A stretch of DNA of 64,000 bases, from assembly GCF_000317535.1 (NCBI RefSeq), contig NC_019757.1, positions 5,917,501-5,981,500 on the forward strand, in the 5' to 3' direction. The notes beneath the pieces are model-generated. The model was not told where the DNA came from. It saw only the letters and a program-made list of their open reading frames with translations, and searched no databases. How positions within the stretch are numbered: position 1 is the first letter of the stretch; the number at the start of each line of letters is the position of its first letter. Made by a program: the position numbers and the translations under genes. Below are positions 30,377 through 39,431 of the stretch, in pieces. This stretch comes from Cylindrospermum stagnale PCC 7417 (GTDB taxonomy: Bacteria > Cyanobacteriota > Cyanobacteriia > Cyanobacteriales > Nostocaceae).

Positions 30377-31897
30377 TCAATTTTGAGACTCAATTTGCCT
30401 AACTACCGTCAACGCCGAATAACTCACCCCAGCAGTTCCTTCACCTGGATGGGTAGAATCACCGACTAACCACAGATGATTGATGGGTGTACGATTGGCA
30501 AAACCAAAGGGGCCAAAAGTGGGAATTCTTTGACCAATACCGCCGACAATACCGCGATCGCGTCCGGTAAAATGGGCAAAGGTGCGGGGTGTCGCTGCTT
30601 CTACATGAATTATCGTTTCTGGTTTCAGGTAAAAGTATTGCCCCAAGCGGGAAATTGCCTCTTGAGTGTATTTTTGTTTTAATCCTTCATAATCCTGATT
30701 ACCCCACCAAGGCGTAGCATCGACAAATGAAGAAGCAATAATTGTCGCTTTTCCAGATGGCGCGCGACCATCTCCATCATGGCTGACGGAAACAAATAGG
30801 GAATTATTCTCGCCAATTGGTCCATTGACATCGTACAAAAATTGCAGGTGGGGTGGACAATTAGGGGGAATAGCACTGGCGTCTACACCCAAATAGACGA
30901 CAAAGGCCCCCGATGCTGGGGGTAGTTTTTCTACACGCTGTTGATATCCAGATGGGGATTTTTCACCCAACAACTGCACCAAGTTTTGAACCGTGACATT
31001 AGCTACCACATGGTCGGCTGCTTCTGTCCAGACTTCGCCAGTTTGCTGATTTTTAATCACCACAGCAGTAGCTTGGCCATTTTCGACTTTGATATTTTCG
31101 ACGGTGTGGCGCATCAACAACTTACCACCGTCTCGTTTCAAAGCTTGAACTAGGCGATCGCTTAAAACCTGCATACTACCCTGGAGGTGAAACAAGCCTT
31201 GGGGCAGTTGGGATACACTCAACGCCGTTGCAGCATAGAGTAAAGCTGTTTCTTCGGCACTGACTTGGGAATACAGCTTCAGTTGCAAATCTAAAAATGT
31301 CCGCAATCGGCGATCGCTTCCCAATCCACATAACCGTAAAGCATCACCCACAGTCATCAAGGTGAAAGGCGCAGTAATCAATGTACTAGGGCGCACAGCT
31401 TGAATTAGCTGCCACAAATCCCACAAATTACGCGGTGGTAACACCGGATCGCGTCCTTGAAATTCCCAACTAGCATCAAATAAAGTCGCCAGCAACTGCC
31501 AAAAGGGTTCACTACCAGGAAACTGTCTTTGGCGTTCTTCGCGCCATTTATCTGGATCACGCCAAACATTAATCGGTGTCACCTCACCAGGGAGATACAC
31601 TGCACAAGCAGGATCACAAGGTGTTGCTTCTGGTAATGCGATCGCCAATTCTGAGAAAATCCGGTGGTGAATTCCCCCCGGTTCCAACCCCGCAACCTGA
31701 GTTGCGCCCACATCAAAGGTAAATCCTTGGCGTTTAAAGGTAGATGCACAGCCCCCTGGCACTAAAGCTTGGTCGAGAATTAAGACGCTGTAACCTCTAT
31801 GGGCTAATAATGCCCCAGCAGTTAGTCCACCAATGCCCGCACCAATAACGACAACACGGGATTTATTTCTGTCAACAGAATGATTTGACATTGACAC
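30377..31897 (-). CDS. crtD: Carotenoid desaturase/isomerase-family FAD oxidoreductase, CrtD-like
   Basis: The 506-aa flavoprotein starts with an FAD-binding motif (VVVIGAGIGGLTAGALLAHRGYSVLILDQ) and has the carotenoid-enzyme segment PGGCASTFKRQGFTFDVGATQ and the C-terminal FAD segment NHLWLVGDSTHPGEG. Its sequence resembles cyanobacterial CrtD, the C-3',4' desaturase of myxol glycoside synthesis, more than CrtH or phytoene desaturase as I recall them. It would act in membranes. The family is certain; the exact substrate is less so. Single minus-strand gene. Confidence 0.72.
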   Translation of the reverse strand: MSMSNHSVDRNKSRVVVIGAGIGGLTAGALLAHRGYSVLILDQALVPGGCASTFKRQGFTFDVGATQVAGLEPGGIHHRIFSELAIALPEATPCDPACAVYLPGEVTPINVWRDPDKWREERQRQFPGSEPFWQLLATLFDASWEFQGRDPVLPPRNLWDLWQLIQAVRPSTLITAPFTLMTVGDALRLCGLGSDRRLRTFLDLQLKLYSQVSAEETALLYAATALSVSQLPQGLFHLQGSMQVLSDRLVQALKRDGGKLLMRHTVENIKVENGQATAVVIKNQQTGEVWTEAADHVVANVTVQNLVQLLGEKSPSGYQQRVEKLPPASGAFVVYLGVDASAIPPNCPPHLQFLYDVNGPIGENNSLFVSVSHDGDGRAPSGKATIIASSFVDATPWWGNQDYEGLKQKYTQEAISRLGQYFYLKPETIIHVEAATPRTFAHFTGRDRGIVGGIGQRIPTFGPFGFANRTPINHLWLVGDSTHPGEGTAGVSYSALTVVRQIESQN

Positions 31898-32057
31898 TTA
31901 TTTTTATAATTCTTAATATTGCTACTCATAATTTTACAAGAAAATTAACATTTAAACGAGTTCTCAACACAGTTCAGATCAGATATCCCGCCTTTTTATC
32001 CCCTTAAAAAGGAGGTAAAAGAGGGTCATTTGCCAGCCATAAAAGAGAACTTTGGGA

Positions 32058-32489
32058 TCAAACCCAATAGTTGGTAGCCAACCAAGCGCCCAGTCCTGAA
32101 CCAATCCAGCCTAATAAACCCATCAAAATAAACGTCATGATCGCCCTACCAGTTGCCGCGCCGATCGCCCCTGCCGGAGGTGGGCCCGTTTGACGATCAT
32201 CTAGCCAGATTATTAACCCATAGAAATAAGCTCCAGCGATTGCCATCAGCACAAACCCAACTATCGCACCTACCGGAATCAAAAGCAGACTCCAGGTAAA
32301 CCCAAAGCGAGCAAAAGCACCCCAGAGAAGGAGCAGAGTTGGACTAATCAGCACCATCAAAAGCAACAAAAATGGAAGCATGATCAAAATGGGTTTTCCA
32401 AATAAATTGAGATTCAAGCAGTGCGTTAGGATTTGGGAAAAATACTTCCTTCCGGCATTATCCTTAGCTACAAGCCCAAACAAACGCAA
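32058..32489 (-). CDS. Small membrane protein, 3 transmembrane segments
   Basis: Hydrophobic segments occupy about residues 35-57, 66-94 and 114-140, rich in Leu, Gly and Ile, with a short hydrophilic loop (WLDDRQTGPPPAG). A start at an internal Met (32381, MLPFLLLLMVL) is also possible and would drop a basic, non-membrane lead. No family was recognised. It is divergent from the M16 peptidase gene. Confidence 0.6.
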   Translation of the reverse strand: MRLFGLVAKDNAGRKYFSQILTHCLNLNLFGKPILIMLPFLLLLMVLISPTLLLLWGAFARFGFTWSLLLIPVGAIVGFVLMAIAGAYFYGLIIWLDDRQTGPPPAGAIGAATGRAIMTFILMGLLGWIGSGLGAWLATNYWV

Positions 32490-32602
32490 ACTGATCTTTG
32501 TGCGTTTTGCAAAGAGTAGTCAAATAGACTCTATAAAAACGTTAACCCCAATCTCCGCCATAGATAAGATAAGAAAGTAACATAGCTCTTCACTCACCAC
32601 TT

Positions 32603-33892
32603 ATGACCTCAACCCTGGTAAATTTTCCTCGCCTTAACAATCCAAAGCTGCACCAGTTGCCCAATGGTTTAACAATCATTGCCGAGCAAATGCCGGTAGA
32701 AGCAGTTAACCTCAGCTTGTGGGCGAAAGTTGGCTCGGCTGTAGAGTCGGATGCGATTAACGGTATGGCTCACTTTTTAGAGCACATGATTTTTAAAGGA
32801 ACACAACGACTAGCCAGCGGCGAGTTTGAGCGGCGAATTGAAGAGCGGGGTGCGGTGACTAATGCCGCTACTAGCCAAGATTATACTCATTACTATATAA
32901 CGACTGCCCCCAAGGATTTTGCCGTACTGGCCCCACTGCAAATAGACGTAGTATTTAATGCTGCTATTCCTGATGATGCATTTGAGCGAGAACGCTTGGT
33001 AGTGCTAGAAGAAATTAAGCGTTCAGAAGATAATCCTCAGCGCCGCACCTTTCGCCGGGCGATGGAGATGGCTTTTGATTCTCTACCTTATCGCCGTCCG
33101 GTGTTGGGGCCTGAAGGAGTGATTTCCCAAGTTAAACCCCAGCAAATGAGGGATTTTCACACTACTTGGTATCAACCCCAGTCGATTACTGCGGTGGTTG
33201 TGGGTAATTTGCCTGCAGAAGAATTAGTGGAAATTGTGGCTGAGGGTTTTACGGCTTCTAGGGGTAGGGAAACTCCGTTGGTTGGGGAAAATCCGTTGGT
33301 TGGGGTTCATCCTCCTGAAGCAGCATTTACAGAAATTGTCCGTCAGGATTTTGTTGATGAAAGTCTCCAGCAAGCACGGTTGGTGATGGTTTGGCGGGTT
33401 CCAGGGTTGATGCAGCTAAGTCAAACTTATGCACTGGATGTTTTGGCAGGAATTTTGGGACATGGACGAACATCCAGACTGGTGCAGGATTTGCGGGAAG
33501 AAAGGGGACTGGTGCGGGGAATTTCTGTGAGCAATATGAGTAATCAGCTGCAAGGGGCGTTTTATATTTCAGCTAAATGTGATGTAGAAAATTTACCAGA
33601 AGTGGAAAAGGCGATCGCGCAACACCTCCGTGCGCTACAAACATCCATGGTAAAAGAATCCGAAATTGCCCGTGTACGGCGGCGTGTAGCGAACAAATTT
33701 ATTTTTGGTAATGAAACGCCAAGCGATCGCGCCGGGTTATATGGTTACTATCAATCTATGGTGGGAGATTTAGAACCAGCTTTTAACTACCCAGATTATA
33801 TTCGCGCCCAAGATGCACCTGAATTAATGCAAGCCGCACAACAGTATCTTTCCCCAGATGCCTATGGTGTAGTTGTCATCAAGCCGGTTTAG
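32603..33892 (+). CDS. M16 family zinc metallopeptidase (processing-peptidase-like)
   Basis: The 429-aa protein has the inverse zinc motif HxxEH (H57, E60, H61 in AHFLEHMIFKG) and the downstream Glu region (ERERLVVLEEIKRSEDNP). The family includes mitochondrial and chloroplast processing peptidases and PqqL-like bacterial enzymes. Cyanobacteria often have two M16 proteins acting together; only one is here. The stop codon TAG forms the first bases of a 12-copy heptamer repeat. Confidence 0.92.
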   Translation: MTSTLVNFPRLNNPKLHQLPNGLTIIAEQMPVEAVNLSLWAKVGSAVESDAINGMAHFLEHMIFKGTQRLASGEFERRIEERGAVTNAATSQDYTHYYITTAPKDFAVLAPLQIDVVFNAAIPDDAFERERLVVLEEIKRSEDNPQRRTFRRAMEMAFDSLPYRRPVLGPEGVISQVKPQQMRDFHTTWYQPQSITAVVVGNLPAEELVEIVAEGFTASRGRETPLVGENPLVGVHPPEAAFTEIVRQDFVDESLQQARLVMVWRVPGLMQLSQTYALDVLAGILGHGRTSRLVQDLREERGLVRGISVSNMSNQLQGAFYISAKCDVENLPEVEKAIAQHLRALQTSMVKESEIARVRRRVANKFIFGNETPSDRAGLYGYYQSMVGDLEPAFNYPDYIRAQDAPELMQAAQQYLSPDAYGVVVIKPV

Positions 33893-33974
33893 TCATTAGT
33901 CATTAGTCATTAGTCATTAGTCATTAGTCATTAGTCATTAGTCATTAGTCATTAGTCATTAGTCATTAGTCATT
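33891..33974. repeat. Twelve tandem AGTCATT heptamers
   Basis: A perfect array of the heptanucleotide AGTCATT, 12 copies, followed by two degenerate copies (ggtcatt, ggtaatc). This is a short tandemly repeated repetitive sequence of the kind common in heterocystous cyanobacteria. It starts inside the stop codon of the M16 gene. Confidence 0.95.
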
Positions 33975-34035
33975 GGTCATTGGTAATCTATGGTAAGGGT
34001 GGGAAACTGGTTACTAACTGACCACTGACAAAGTT

Positions 34036-34902
34036 ATGATTTGGACAGAAATTGATGAACATATTAGCCGGGTGACTGGCGAAAAATTTCACTCGTCACA
34101 AAGGAGATCGATGAGTGGCGGATGCATTAACCAAGGTTATGCTGTTAGCGATCGCCAATTGACTTACTTTGTCAAGCTTAACCAAGCATCCCTAGTGGGG
34201 ATGTTTGAGGCGGAAGCGCTGGGGTTACAGCAAATGTTTGACACCGCTACTATCCGCGTCCCCAAGCCGCTGTGCTGGGGTACTGCTGGGGATTCTAGCT
34301 ATATTGTGCTGGAATGGCTAGAAATGGGAGGAGGTAATCCCAAATCTTGGCAAGAAATGGGACGCAAGTTAGCGGCGATGCATCAAGCCACAACGGGCCA
34401 AGGTTTTGGTTGGGAAATTAATAATACGATTGGTTCTACACCCCAAATCAATACCTGGACGGCTGATTGGGGAGAATTTTATATTAAACACCGCCTGGGT
34501 GATCAATTTCAGTTAGCAAGACGGCGAGGGGGTAGTTTTCCCCAACAAGAAAAGTTATTAGCGATAATTCCCCAATTATTGGCAGATTATCAAGTGTCAC
34601 CTTCCTTAGTACACGGGGATTTGTGGGGTGGGAATGCTGGGTGTACTGCGTCGGGGGAACCGGTGATTTTTGATCCGGCGACTTATTTTGGCGATCGCGA
34701 AGTTGATATCGCCATGACAGAACTTTTTGGTGGTTTTCCAGCCGCATTTTATCAAGGTTATAACGAGGTATTTCCTTTAGATGCTGGCTATGAGACAAGG
34801 AAAACACTTTATAACCTTTATCACATTTTGAATCATTTCAATTTGTTTGGCGGCGGTTATGCTTCCCAGGCAAATCGGATGATTGAGCAGATTTTAAGAT
34901 GA
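34036..34902 (+). CDS. Fructosamine/ketosamine-3-kinase family protein
   Basis: The 288-aa kinase-fold protein shows family motifs: SGGCINQGYAV, YFVKLN (Lys), FEAEALGL, VLEWLEMG, the catalytic HGDLWGGN and the metal site DPATYFGDREVDIAM. Such kinases phosphorylate fructosamines or ribulosamines on glycated proteins, leading to their repair. It acts in the cytoplasm. Its end is 17 bp from the convergent WYL gene. Confidence 0.92.
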   Translation: MIWTEIDEHISRVTGEKFHSSQRRSMSGGCINQGYAVSDRQLTYFVKLNQASLVGMFEAEALGLQQMFDTATIRVPKPLCWGTAGDSSYIVLEWLEMGGGNPKSWQEMGRKLAAMHQATTGQGFGWEINNTIGSTPQINTWTADWGEFYIKHRLGDQFQLARRRGGSFPQQEKLLAIIPQLLADYQVSPSLVHGDLWGGNAGCTASGEPVIFDPATYFGDREVDIAMTELFGGFPAAFYQGYNEVFPLDAGYETRKTLYNLYHILNHFNLFGGGYASQANRMIEQILR

Positions 34903-34919
34903 ACTCCACCCCACAAACG

Positions 34920-35780
34920 CTAACTCATAGTTTCTATATCGTACAACTGACAGAGGGTGAGGATTTTTTGCTGGAGGAGCGATCGCACATTTTCAGGTGA
35001 GACTATCACGCATTCGTCCCCATAGCGCAGCACTTCTCGAATCAACCAGAAGGGATTTGATACATTTCTCACGACTTGGCGCACCTCTCCCATAACTTCG
35101 TTGCTGATGTCGTTGGGTTTTGCTTCGTAGGCTTTAATCAGACCTTTGTAAAAGTGTAAGTACACTTTTAGGGAATCTAGCCCTTCCTGCCGCCATTGTC
35201 CGTTTACTGGGACAGCACCTTTGATTTTATCCAGACGCAAACAGCGATTGTGTATGAGTTCTGGAAAGACAGTATTGGCAATATCTTCAGTTTCGTCGCA
35301 CCAAATATTTAAGTAAAAACGCTTCTCTTCAAAAGCAATTTCGGCGTAACGCACTGTAAAAGACAGGTCTCCCACTTGAGGATTCGCATAGAGTAGATGA
35401 AATGGTTGTTGATTTTTGCAGAATTGGTCTGCAAGAAGGCGCCATGCTTCCGTAGGTTGGCTAACTTGCTGGAGTAGTAATTGACGCATAGGAGGCTCAA
35501 GTTTGCCTCGTTCTAACAACAGACTAGAGATAGTTTGCGCTTGTTCAATAAAACCAGAGTCTTTCAGGAGTCCTATGGCTTGCTGGAGTGCGGCTACCTG
35601 GGGTGAATTGAGGGTGAAAGGTTCACCGACTTCAAACTCTTGTTGCGCGATCGCTACCAGTAATCCAGACACACTGGGGGATTTACCCCAGAAGATACGC
35701 AATTTTCGGGCGATTTCCTCCAGTTGTTCTTTTGTTCCAGAGGGAATTGAAAGTGTAATTGTCTCTTTTTTCCTAGACAT
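34920..35780 (-). CDS. WYL-domain transcriptional regulator of the CRISPR-Cas locus
   Basis: The start at 35780 (MSRKKETITLSIPSGTKEQLEEIARKL) is chosen; an upstream in-frame ATG (35942) would cross the palindromes of the intergenic region. The 286-aa protein has an N-terminal ribbon-helix-helix-like part (ETITLSIPSGTKEQLEEIARKL) and a C-terminal WYL region (FHLLYANPQVGDLSFTVRYAEIAFEEKRFYLNIW; VREVLRYGDECVIVSPENV). WYL proteins commonly regulate CRISPR-Cas loci; Sll7009 plays this part for the Synechocystis I-D locus. It is divergent from cas3'. Ligand and DNA site are inferred. Confidence 0.85.
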   Translation of the reverse strand: MSRKKETITLSIPSGTKEQLEEIARKLRIFWGKSPSVSGLLVAIAQQEFEVGEPFTLNSPQVAALQQAIGLLKDSGFIEQAQTISSLLLERGKLEPPMRQLLLQQVSQPTEAWRLLADQFCKNQQPFHLLYANPQVGDLSFTVRYAEIAFEEKRFYLNIWCDETEDIANTVFPELIHNRCLRLDKIKGAVPVNGQWRQEGLDSLKVYLHFYKGLIKAYEAKPNDISNEVMGEVRQVVRNVSNPFWLIREVLRYGDECVIVSPENVRSLLQQKILTLCQLYDIETMS

Positions 35781-35828
35781 CAAATAAATGTAATTACAGT
35801 CTTGACATTTAGTGGAATTTACAGTTAT

Positions 35829-35955
35829 TGTATCTGTATTAGAGATACATAGCTGAAAAAGACGCAATAAATATTTGTAATTGCTAATCTGGTACTTACA
35901 AGCCAGATTAAAGATAGTTTCTTGAGATACGCAAAACTGCAACCATTAGTTGCAG
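35829..35955. promoter_or_regulatory. Three perfect inverted repeats in the WYL-cas3' divergent promoter region
   Basis: Repeat 1: TGTATCT (35829-35835) / AGATACA (35843-35849). Repeat 2: TAATCTGG (35885-35892) / CCAGATTA (35903-35910). Repeat 3: CTGCAAC (35937-35943) / GTTGCAG (35949-35955), 25 bp before the cas3' start. They fill the 199-bp gap between the two divergent starts and are good candidates for operators of the WYL regulator, though their sequences differ from each other. Confidence 0.65.
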
Positions 35956-35979
35956 AAATTGAAGTGAGTTATTAAGGGT

Positions 35980-38091
35980 ATGTCAGAAAATTACAGTATT
36001 CATCTCAAACCTATTTATTCTCAAACTGTCCCCACACCTGACGGGGTGAAATTACCTAATAATTGGTTGCTTTCTTGGCATCAAGCCGCAACTTTAGAAG
36101 CATTGCGTGATCCAAATATTGATGTCGTGTTCAACACTGCAATGACGGGTGATGGTAAAAGCTTGGCTGCTTATTTGTCAGCAATGATAAATCGAACTTA
36201 CACTTTAGCAATGTATCCAACAAATGAACTAGCACGAGATCAAGAAAAACAGGTTCAAGGATACAAAGATATATTTCAACCCAAGTATGAACCGCAAATC
36301 AATAGATTAACTGCGGCTATTTTGGAGAAATATATAGATTCTCGAAAGCTACCTTCCAAACTAGAAGCAATAGAAAGTTTTTCTTCTCAGTATGAAATTC
36401 TGCTAACAAACCCTGATATTTTCCATTACCTTCATAACTTTTATTACTTGAGAGGAAAAATAGATAACCCAGACAGGTTATTTAGACGTATAGATCAAAA
36501 GTACAAATTATTTCTTTATGACGAATTTCATGTTTTCTCATCTCCGCAAATAGCCAGCGTCATCAATACAATACTTTTAATTAAACATACTGGTGATCCT
36601 CATAAAAAATTCCTGTTTCTTTCTGCTACACCTAATGAATTGTTAAAAACTTATTTAGAAAAAGCTCAACTTAGATATAAAGAAATTAATCCGGGTTCTG
36701 TTGGGGCTTATAAATTTTCATTTGATTCTTCAAACAATGATTGGCGGCAGATTAGTCAACCTATTAAATTGTGCTTTCCTCAAGGAATTGAGCCTAATCT
36801 AAGTTCTAGCTACAAATGGATAGAAGAAAACGCCGAGAAAGTGATTTTCAGGTTTTTTCAAGACTATCCAAATAGCAAAGGTGCAATTATTCTTAATTCA
36901 ATTGCAGCAGTTAAAAAGCTAATACCCAAGTTAAAGGCTATCTTTGAACCACGATGGCAAGTTAGAGAGAATACTGGTTTAACAGGAGAAACTGAAAAAT
37001 CTCAATCAGTTGCTGAAGCAGATTTACTGTTGGGTACATCTACAATTGATGTCGGTGTTGACTTTCGGATTAATTTCTTAGTTTTTGAAGCTGCTGATGC
37101 GGGAAATTTTATTCAACGCTTTGGTAGGCTTGGCAGACATCAAGGTTTTGCAACTTATCACGCTTATGCTTTGATACCTAATTTTCTTGTCGCAAGACTA
37201 TTTGAGGATAAATCACGTCCTTTGCATGATACTGAAACTTATGATCGCATTCAGTTTAATGATGCTATTAATCAATTTTGGTCAGGTAAAAATCAGTTTG
37301 AGCGCTATCCTCAGAGATGGGGTGGTATACAGTCAGCTTATATCTATTCAAAGCTGCAAGGAAATCATCATATCAAAGAGAAATATCCAGAAGTAGCTCA
37401 GAAATTTGGTACTAGCGTTCAAAATGCTTTGGGAATTAGTATGAAACAAATGAATGCACAGTTTTATCGCTGTCAAAATGAAGGTAAAACAAAAATTATT
37501 GATGAGGCTAGGAGTTTTAGAGGAAGTAGTCAGTTAGATTGTGCAATTTATGACTTAACTAATCCAGATGAGCCAGAAGCAGAAAGATTTAAAATGTATA
37601 ATCTTCCTGGCATTCTCAGTAACTTTATTTTCGAGCTATGGGATAAAAATAGCTTTATCGCAAAAGCTGAGAAAACTGGAGTAATTACTACTCGCTTTGA
37701 TAAAGCTTTGTGTTATTTAAAATTACGAGATTATCGAGAAGTGCGGGAAGATTGGCACTTCTATTATCCAGGGAATTTGAGAGAATTGGCTAAATCTAGC
37801 AAAGTGCAAGTTCTCAACGATTTAGAGATTTGTCAAAGACACGGTTACGGTATCAACCAAATTAGTGATGCTGTGAGTAGACGTAAACTAGTGTGCTTTA
37901 TTTCTGATCGCGATCGCAACTATTTACGAGCTACTTTAGGTTTACCCATCCACTTCCAAGCTTACGCGATTACCAACGAACCAGAGGACAGAAGGCCGTC
38001 TTACACCATCGCTTTCGGACAGGATGCCTTGCTGTTAGAAACTCTAACCTGGCATTGGAAGCCAAAGGATGATGAAGGATGGATCTGTTGA
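35980..38091 (+). CDS. cas3: Subtype I-D CRISPR helicase Cas3'
   Basis: The 703-aa superfamily 2 helicase has the nucleotide loop GDGKS (57-61 in TAMTGDGKS), a DEFH box (181-184 in LFLYDEFHVF), the SATP motif (215-218) and a later QRFGRLGRHQG motif VI. It lacks an HD nuclease domain, as expected for type I-D, where the HD part sits in Cas10d. It would unwind target DNA after Cascade binding. First gene of the cas operon; ordinary length. A HIP1 site near its end (37910) is the last before a 7.5-kb gap without one. Confidence 0.93.
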   Translation: MSENYSIHLKPIYSQTVPTPDGVKLPNNWLLSWHQAATLEALRDPNIDVVFNTAMTGDGKSLAAYLSAMINRTYTLAMYPTNELARDQEKQVQGYKDIFQPKYEPQINRLTAAILEKYIDSRKLPSKLEAIESFSSQYEILLTNPDIFHYLHNFYYLRGKIDNPDRLFRRIDQKYKLFLYDEFHVFSSPQIASVINTILLIKHTGDPHKKFLFLSATPNELLKTYLEKAQLRYKEINPGSVGAYKFSFDSSNNDWRQISQPIKLCFPQGIEPNLSSSYKWIEENAEKVIFRFFQDYPNSKGAIILNSIAAVKKLIPKLKAIFEPRWQVRENTGLTGETEKSQSVAEADLLLGTSTIDVGVDFRINFLVFEAADAGNFIQRFGRLGRHQGFATYHAYALIPNFLVARLFEDKSRPLHDTETYDRIQFNDAINQFWSGKNQFERYPQRWGGIQSAYIYSKLQGNHHIKEKYPEVAQKFGTSVQNALGISMKQMNAQFYRCQNEGKTKIIDEARSFRGSSQLDCAIYDLTNPDEPEAERFKMYNLPGILSNFIFELWDKNSFIAKAEKTGVITTRFDKALCYLKLRDYREVREDWHFYYPGNLRELAKSSKVQVLNDLEICQRHGYGINQISDAVSRRKLVCFISDRDRNYLRATLGLPIHFQAYAITNEPEDRRPSYTIAFGQDALLLETLTWHWKPKDDEGWIC

Positions 38092-38431
38092 AGTTGCTGT
38101 AAACGCTTACAGTCGCCAATATAAGCTAAAGGAGGATACAAGATGGATTGGGTAAAAAACTTGAGGAGAAAGAAGTTAGCCCGAAATCAGAAGGCAATAG
38201 AGTTTCAATCCCTAAGAGGTATTTTTTTAAGCATAAATGCCTATGCAGTACTACACTGCGTTTCTTTCTCCTTATATATAGGTTACACGATGTTGTTCTC
38301 ATTAGAGCAAATCCTGAAATTTTAGTAACGTCTATATAGCCTTTTGATTAAAAAACTTGCATAAAGAACTTGCATTTCGATGGGGTAAGTGCCAAGATGT
38401 AACAACACACCTCATGAAGTGAAGTATTTTT
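38092..38431. other. Spacer between cas3' and the toxin-antitoxin region
   Basis: No convincing gene is seen. A short inverted repeat CTGTAA/TTACAG lies at 38097-38112 just after the cas3' stop. A frame at 38143-38325 lacks family similarity and has atypical composition. The spacer may hold an internal promoter for the genes from 38432 on. Confidence 0.4.
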
Positions 38432-38692
38432 ATGCACATTCATCTCAACGATGATGATATCTCTCAGATGCCAGAAAGCTTACTCCATCAGATTTTAGAC
38501 TGCCTGAAGACTAAAAATTCTCGGTTTGATGCTGGTGTGAGTAAGCGTGGAATAGCCGTTAGAGACAAACTGAGGCGGAAAGATATCCACAAAAGAAGTC
38601 GTCACCATATCAATAGTCTTGAGATTTCTGCTAATGGTTGGGAGTTTGATCGCTATAACCTCACCGGATGGGCCATTACACGACAAAGATAA
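38432..38692 (+). CDS. Small hypothetical protein, 86 aa, in the cas operon
   Basis: The frame starts MHIHLNDDDISQMPESLLHQIL; an acidic, helical first part is followed by a basic Lys/Arg-rich middle (KRGIAVRDKLRRKDIHKRSR). No family was recognised. Its last part (ISANGWEFDRYNL) is echoed just downstream in another frame (LANGWEYVEVKKN), hinting at an older duplicated or frameshifted gene. Low to moderate confidence. Confidence 0.4.
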   Translation: MHIHLNDDDISQMPESLLHQILDCLKTKNSRFDAGVSKRGIAVRDKLRRKDIHKRSRHHINSLEISANGWEFDRYNLTGWAITRQR

Positions 38693-38787
38693 ACAGTGGT
38701 TTAGCTAATGGTTGGGAGTATGTCGAGGTTAAAAAGAACAACGAATGGATTTGTTTAGATAAATTACGCGAAATCTGGAGAAAACCA

Positions 38788-39045
38788 ATGACTAAAGATA
38801 ATTTGCTTTCTCGAATTTCTATCGACCCAAATATTTGTTTTGGTAAACCTTGCATTCGCGGACATCGTATTTGGGTATCACTAATTCTTGACCTCTTGGC
38901 TGGGGGAGAAACAATTGAGGCAATTTTAGAAGAATATTCTGGTTTGGAAAAAGACGATATTTTCGCTTGTATTGCTTATGCTGCTGAAATGACAAGAGAT
39001 TCTTACGTAGAAATTCCGATTGCGACTCATAAGGAAGCCAGCTAG
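38788..39045 (+). CDS. DUF433 antitoxin-like protein
   Basis: The 85-aa product begins MTKDNLLSRISIDPNICFGKP and carries the DUF433 core GKPCIRGHRIWVSLILDLLAGGETIEAILEEYSGLEKDDI, a helix-turn-helix-like fold. DUF433 proteins usually precede DUF5615 PIN-like toxins as antitoxins. The start at 38788 is chosen by family length; a longer frame opens at 38668. Its stop shares one base with the GTG start of the toxin gene. The pair sits inside the cas operon between cas3' and cas10d. Confidence 0.85.
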   Translation: MTKDNLLSRISIDPNICFGKPCIRGHRIWVSLILDLLAGGETIEAILEEYSGLEKDDIFACIAYAAEMTRDSYVEIPIATHKEAS

Positions 39046-39431
39046 TGAATATCAAACTTGATGAAAATTTGGGTAATCTACGGGTTGGTACTTGGTTACG
39101 CCTAGCAGGACATGATGTAGCAACAGTTAAAGAACAAGGTTTAACTTCAGCACCAGATACAGAAGTTATTGATGTTTGTCGCCGTGAAAATAGATGCTTA
39201 ATTACCTCAGATAGAGGGTTTGGAAACCGCCTGAAATACAATCCCTCTGAATATGCAGGAATTGTAGTTATTCGTTTACCATCTCATTCTAATTTTGAAT
39301 ATTGGCGTGAGGCTATAGACACATTAATTCTGGGTTTAGAACAAGCAGATGTAACGGGTAAGTTGTGGATTGTCCAAAAAGGCAAAATTCAGGAATATCA
39401 ACCAATTCAAAAAAATGAAGAGGATTTATGA
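39045..39431 (+). CDS. DUF5615 PIN-like toxin
   Basis: The 128-aa product fits DUF5615 (Mut7-C/PIN-like RNase fold): the acidic start NIKLDENLGNLR, HDVATVKEQGL, and LITSDRGFGN with a conserved Asp. Such proteins are VapC-like putative RNases. It starts at GTG overlapping the antitoxin stop, and its own end overlaps the cas10d ATG by 4 bp (ATGA), so antitoxin, toxin and cas10d are translationally linked. RNase activity is inferred from the fold. Confidence 0.85.
   Translation: MNIKLDENLGNLRVGTWLRLAGHDVATVKEQGLTSAPDTEVIDVCRRENRCLITSDRGFGNRLKYNPSEYAGIVVIRLPSHSNFEYWREAIDTLILGLEQADVTGKLWIVQKGKIQEYQPIQKNEEDL

Noticed and set aside
34484-34807. 107-codon minus-strand frame opposite the kinase gene
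   Set aside because: It lies wholly antisense to a conserved kinase domain and has no family features.
38143-38325. Possible 60-aa gene between cas3' and the toxin-antitoxin region
   Set aside because: No ribosome site of quality, no similarity and composition typical of spacer DNA.
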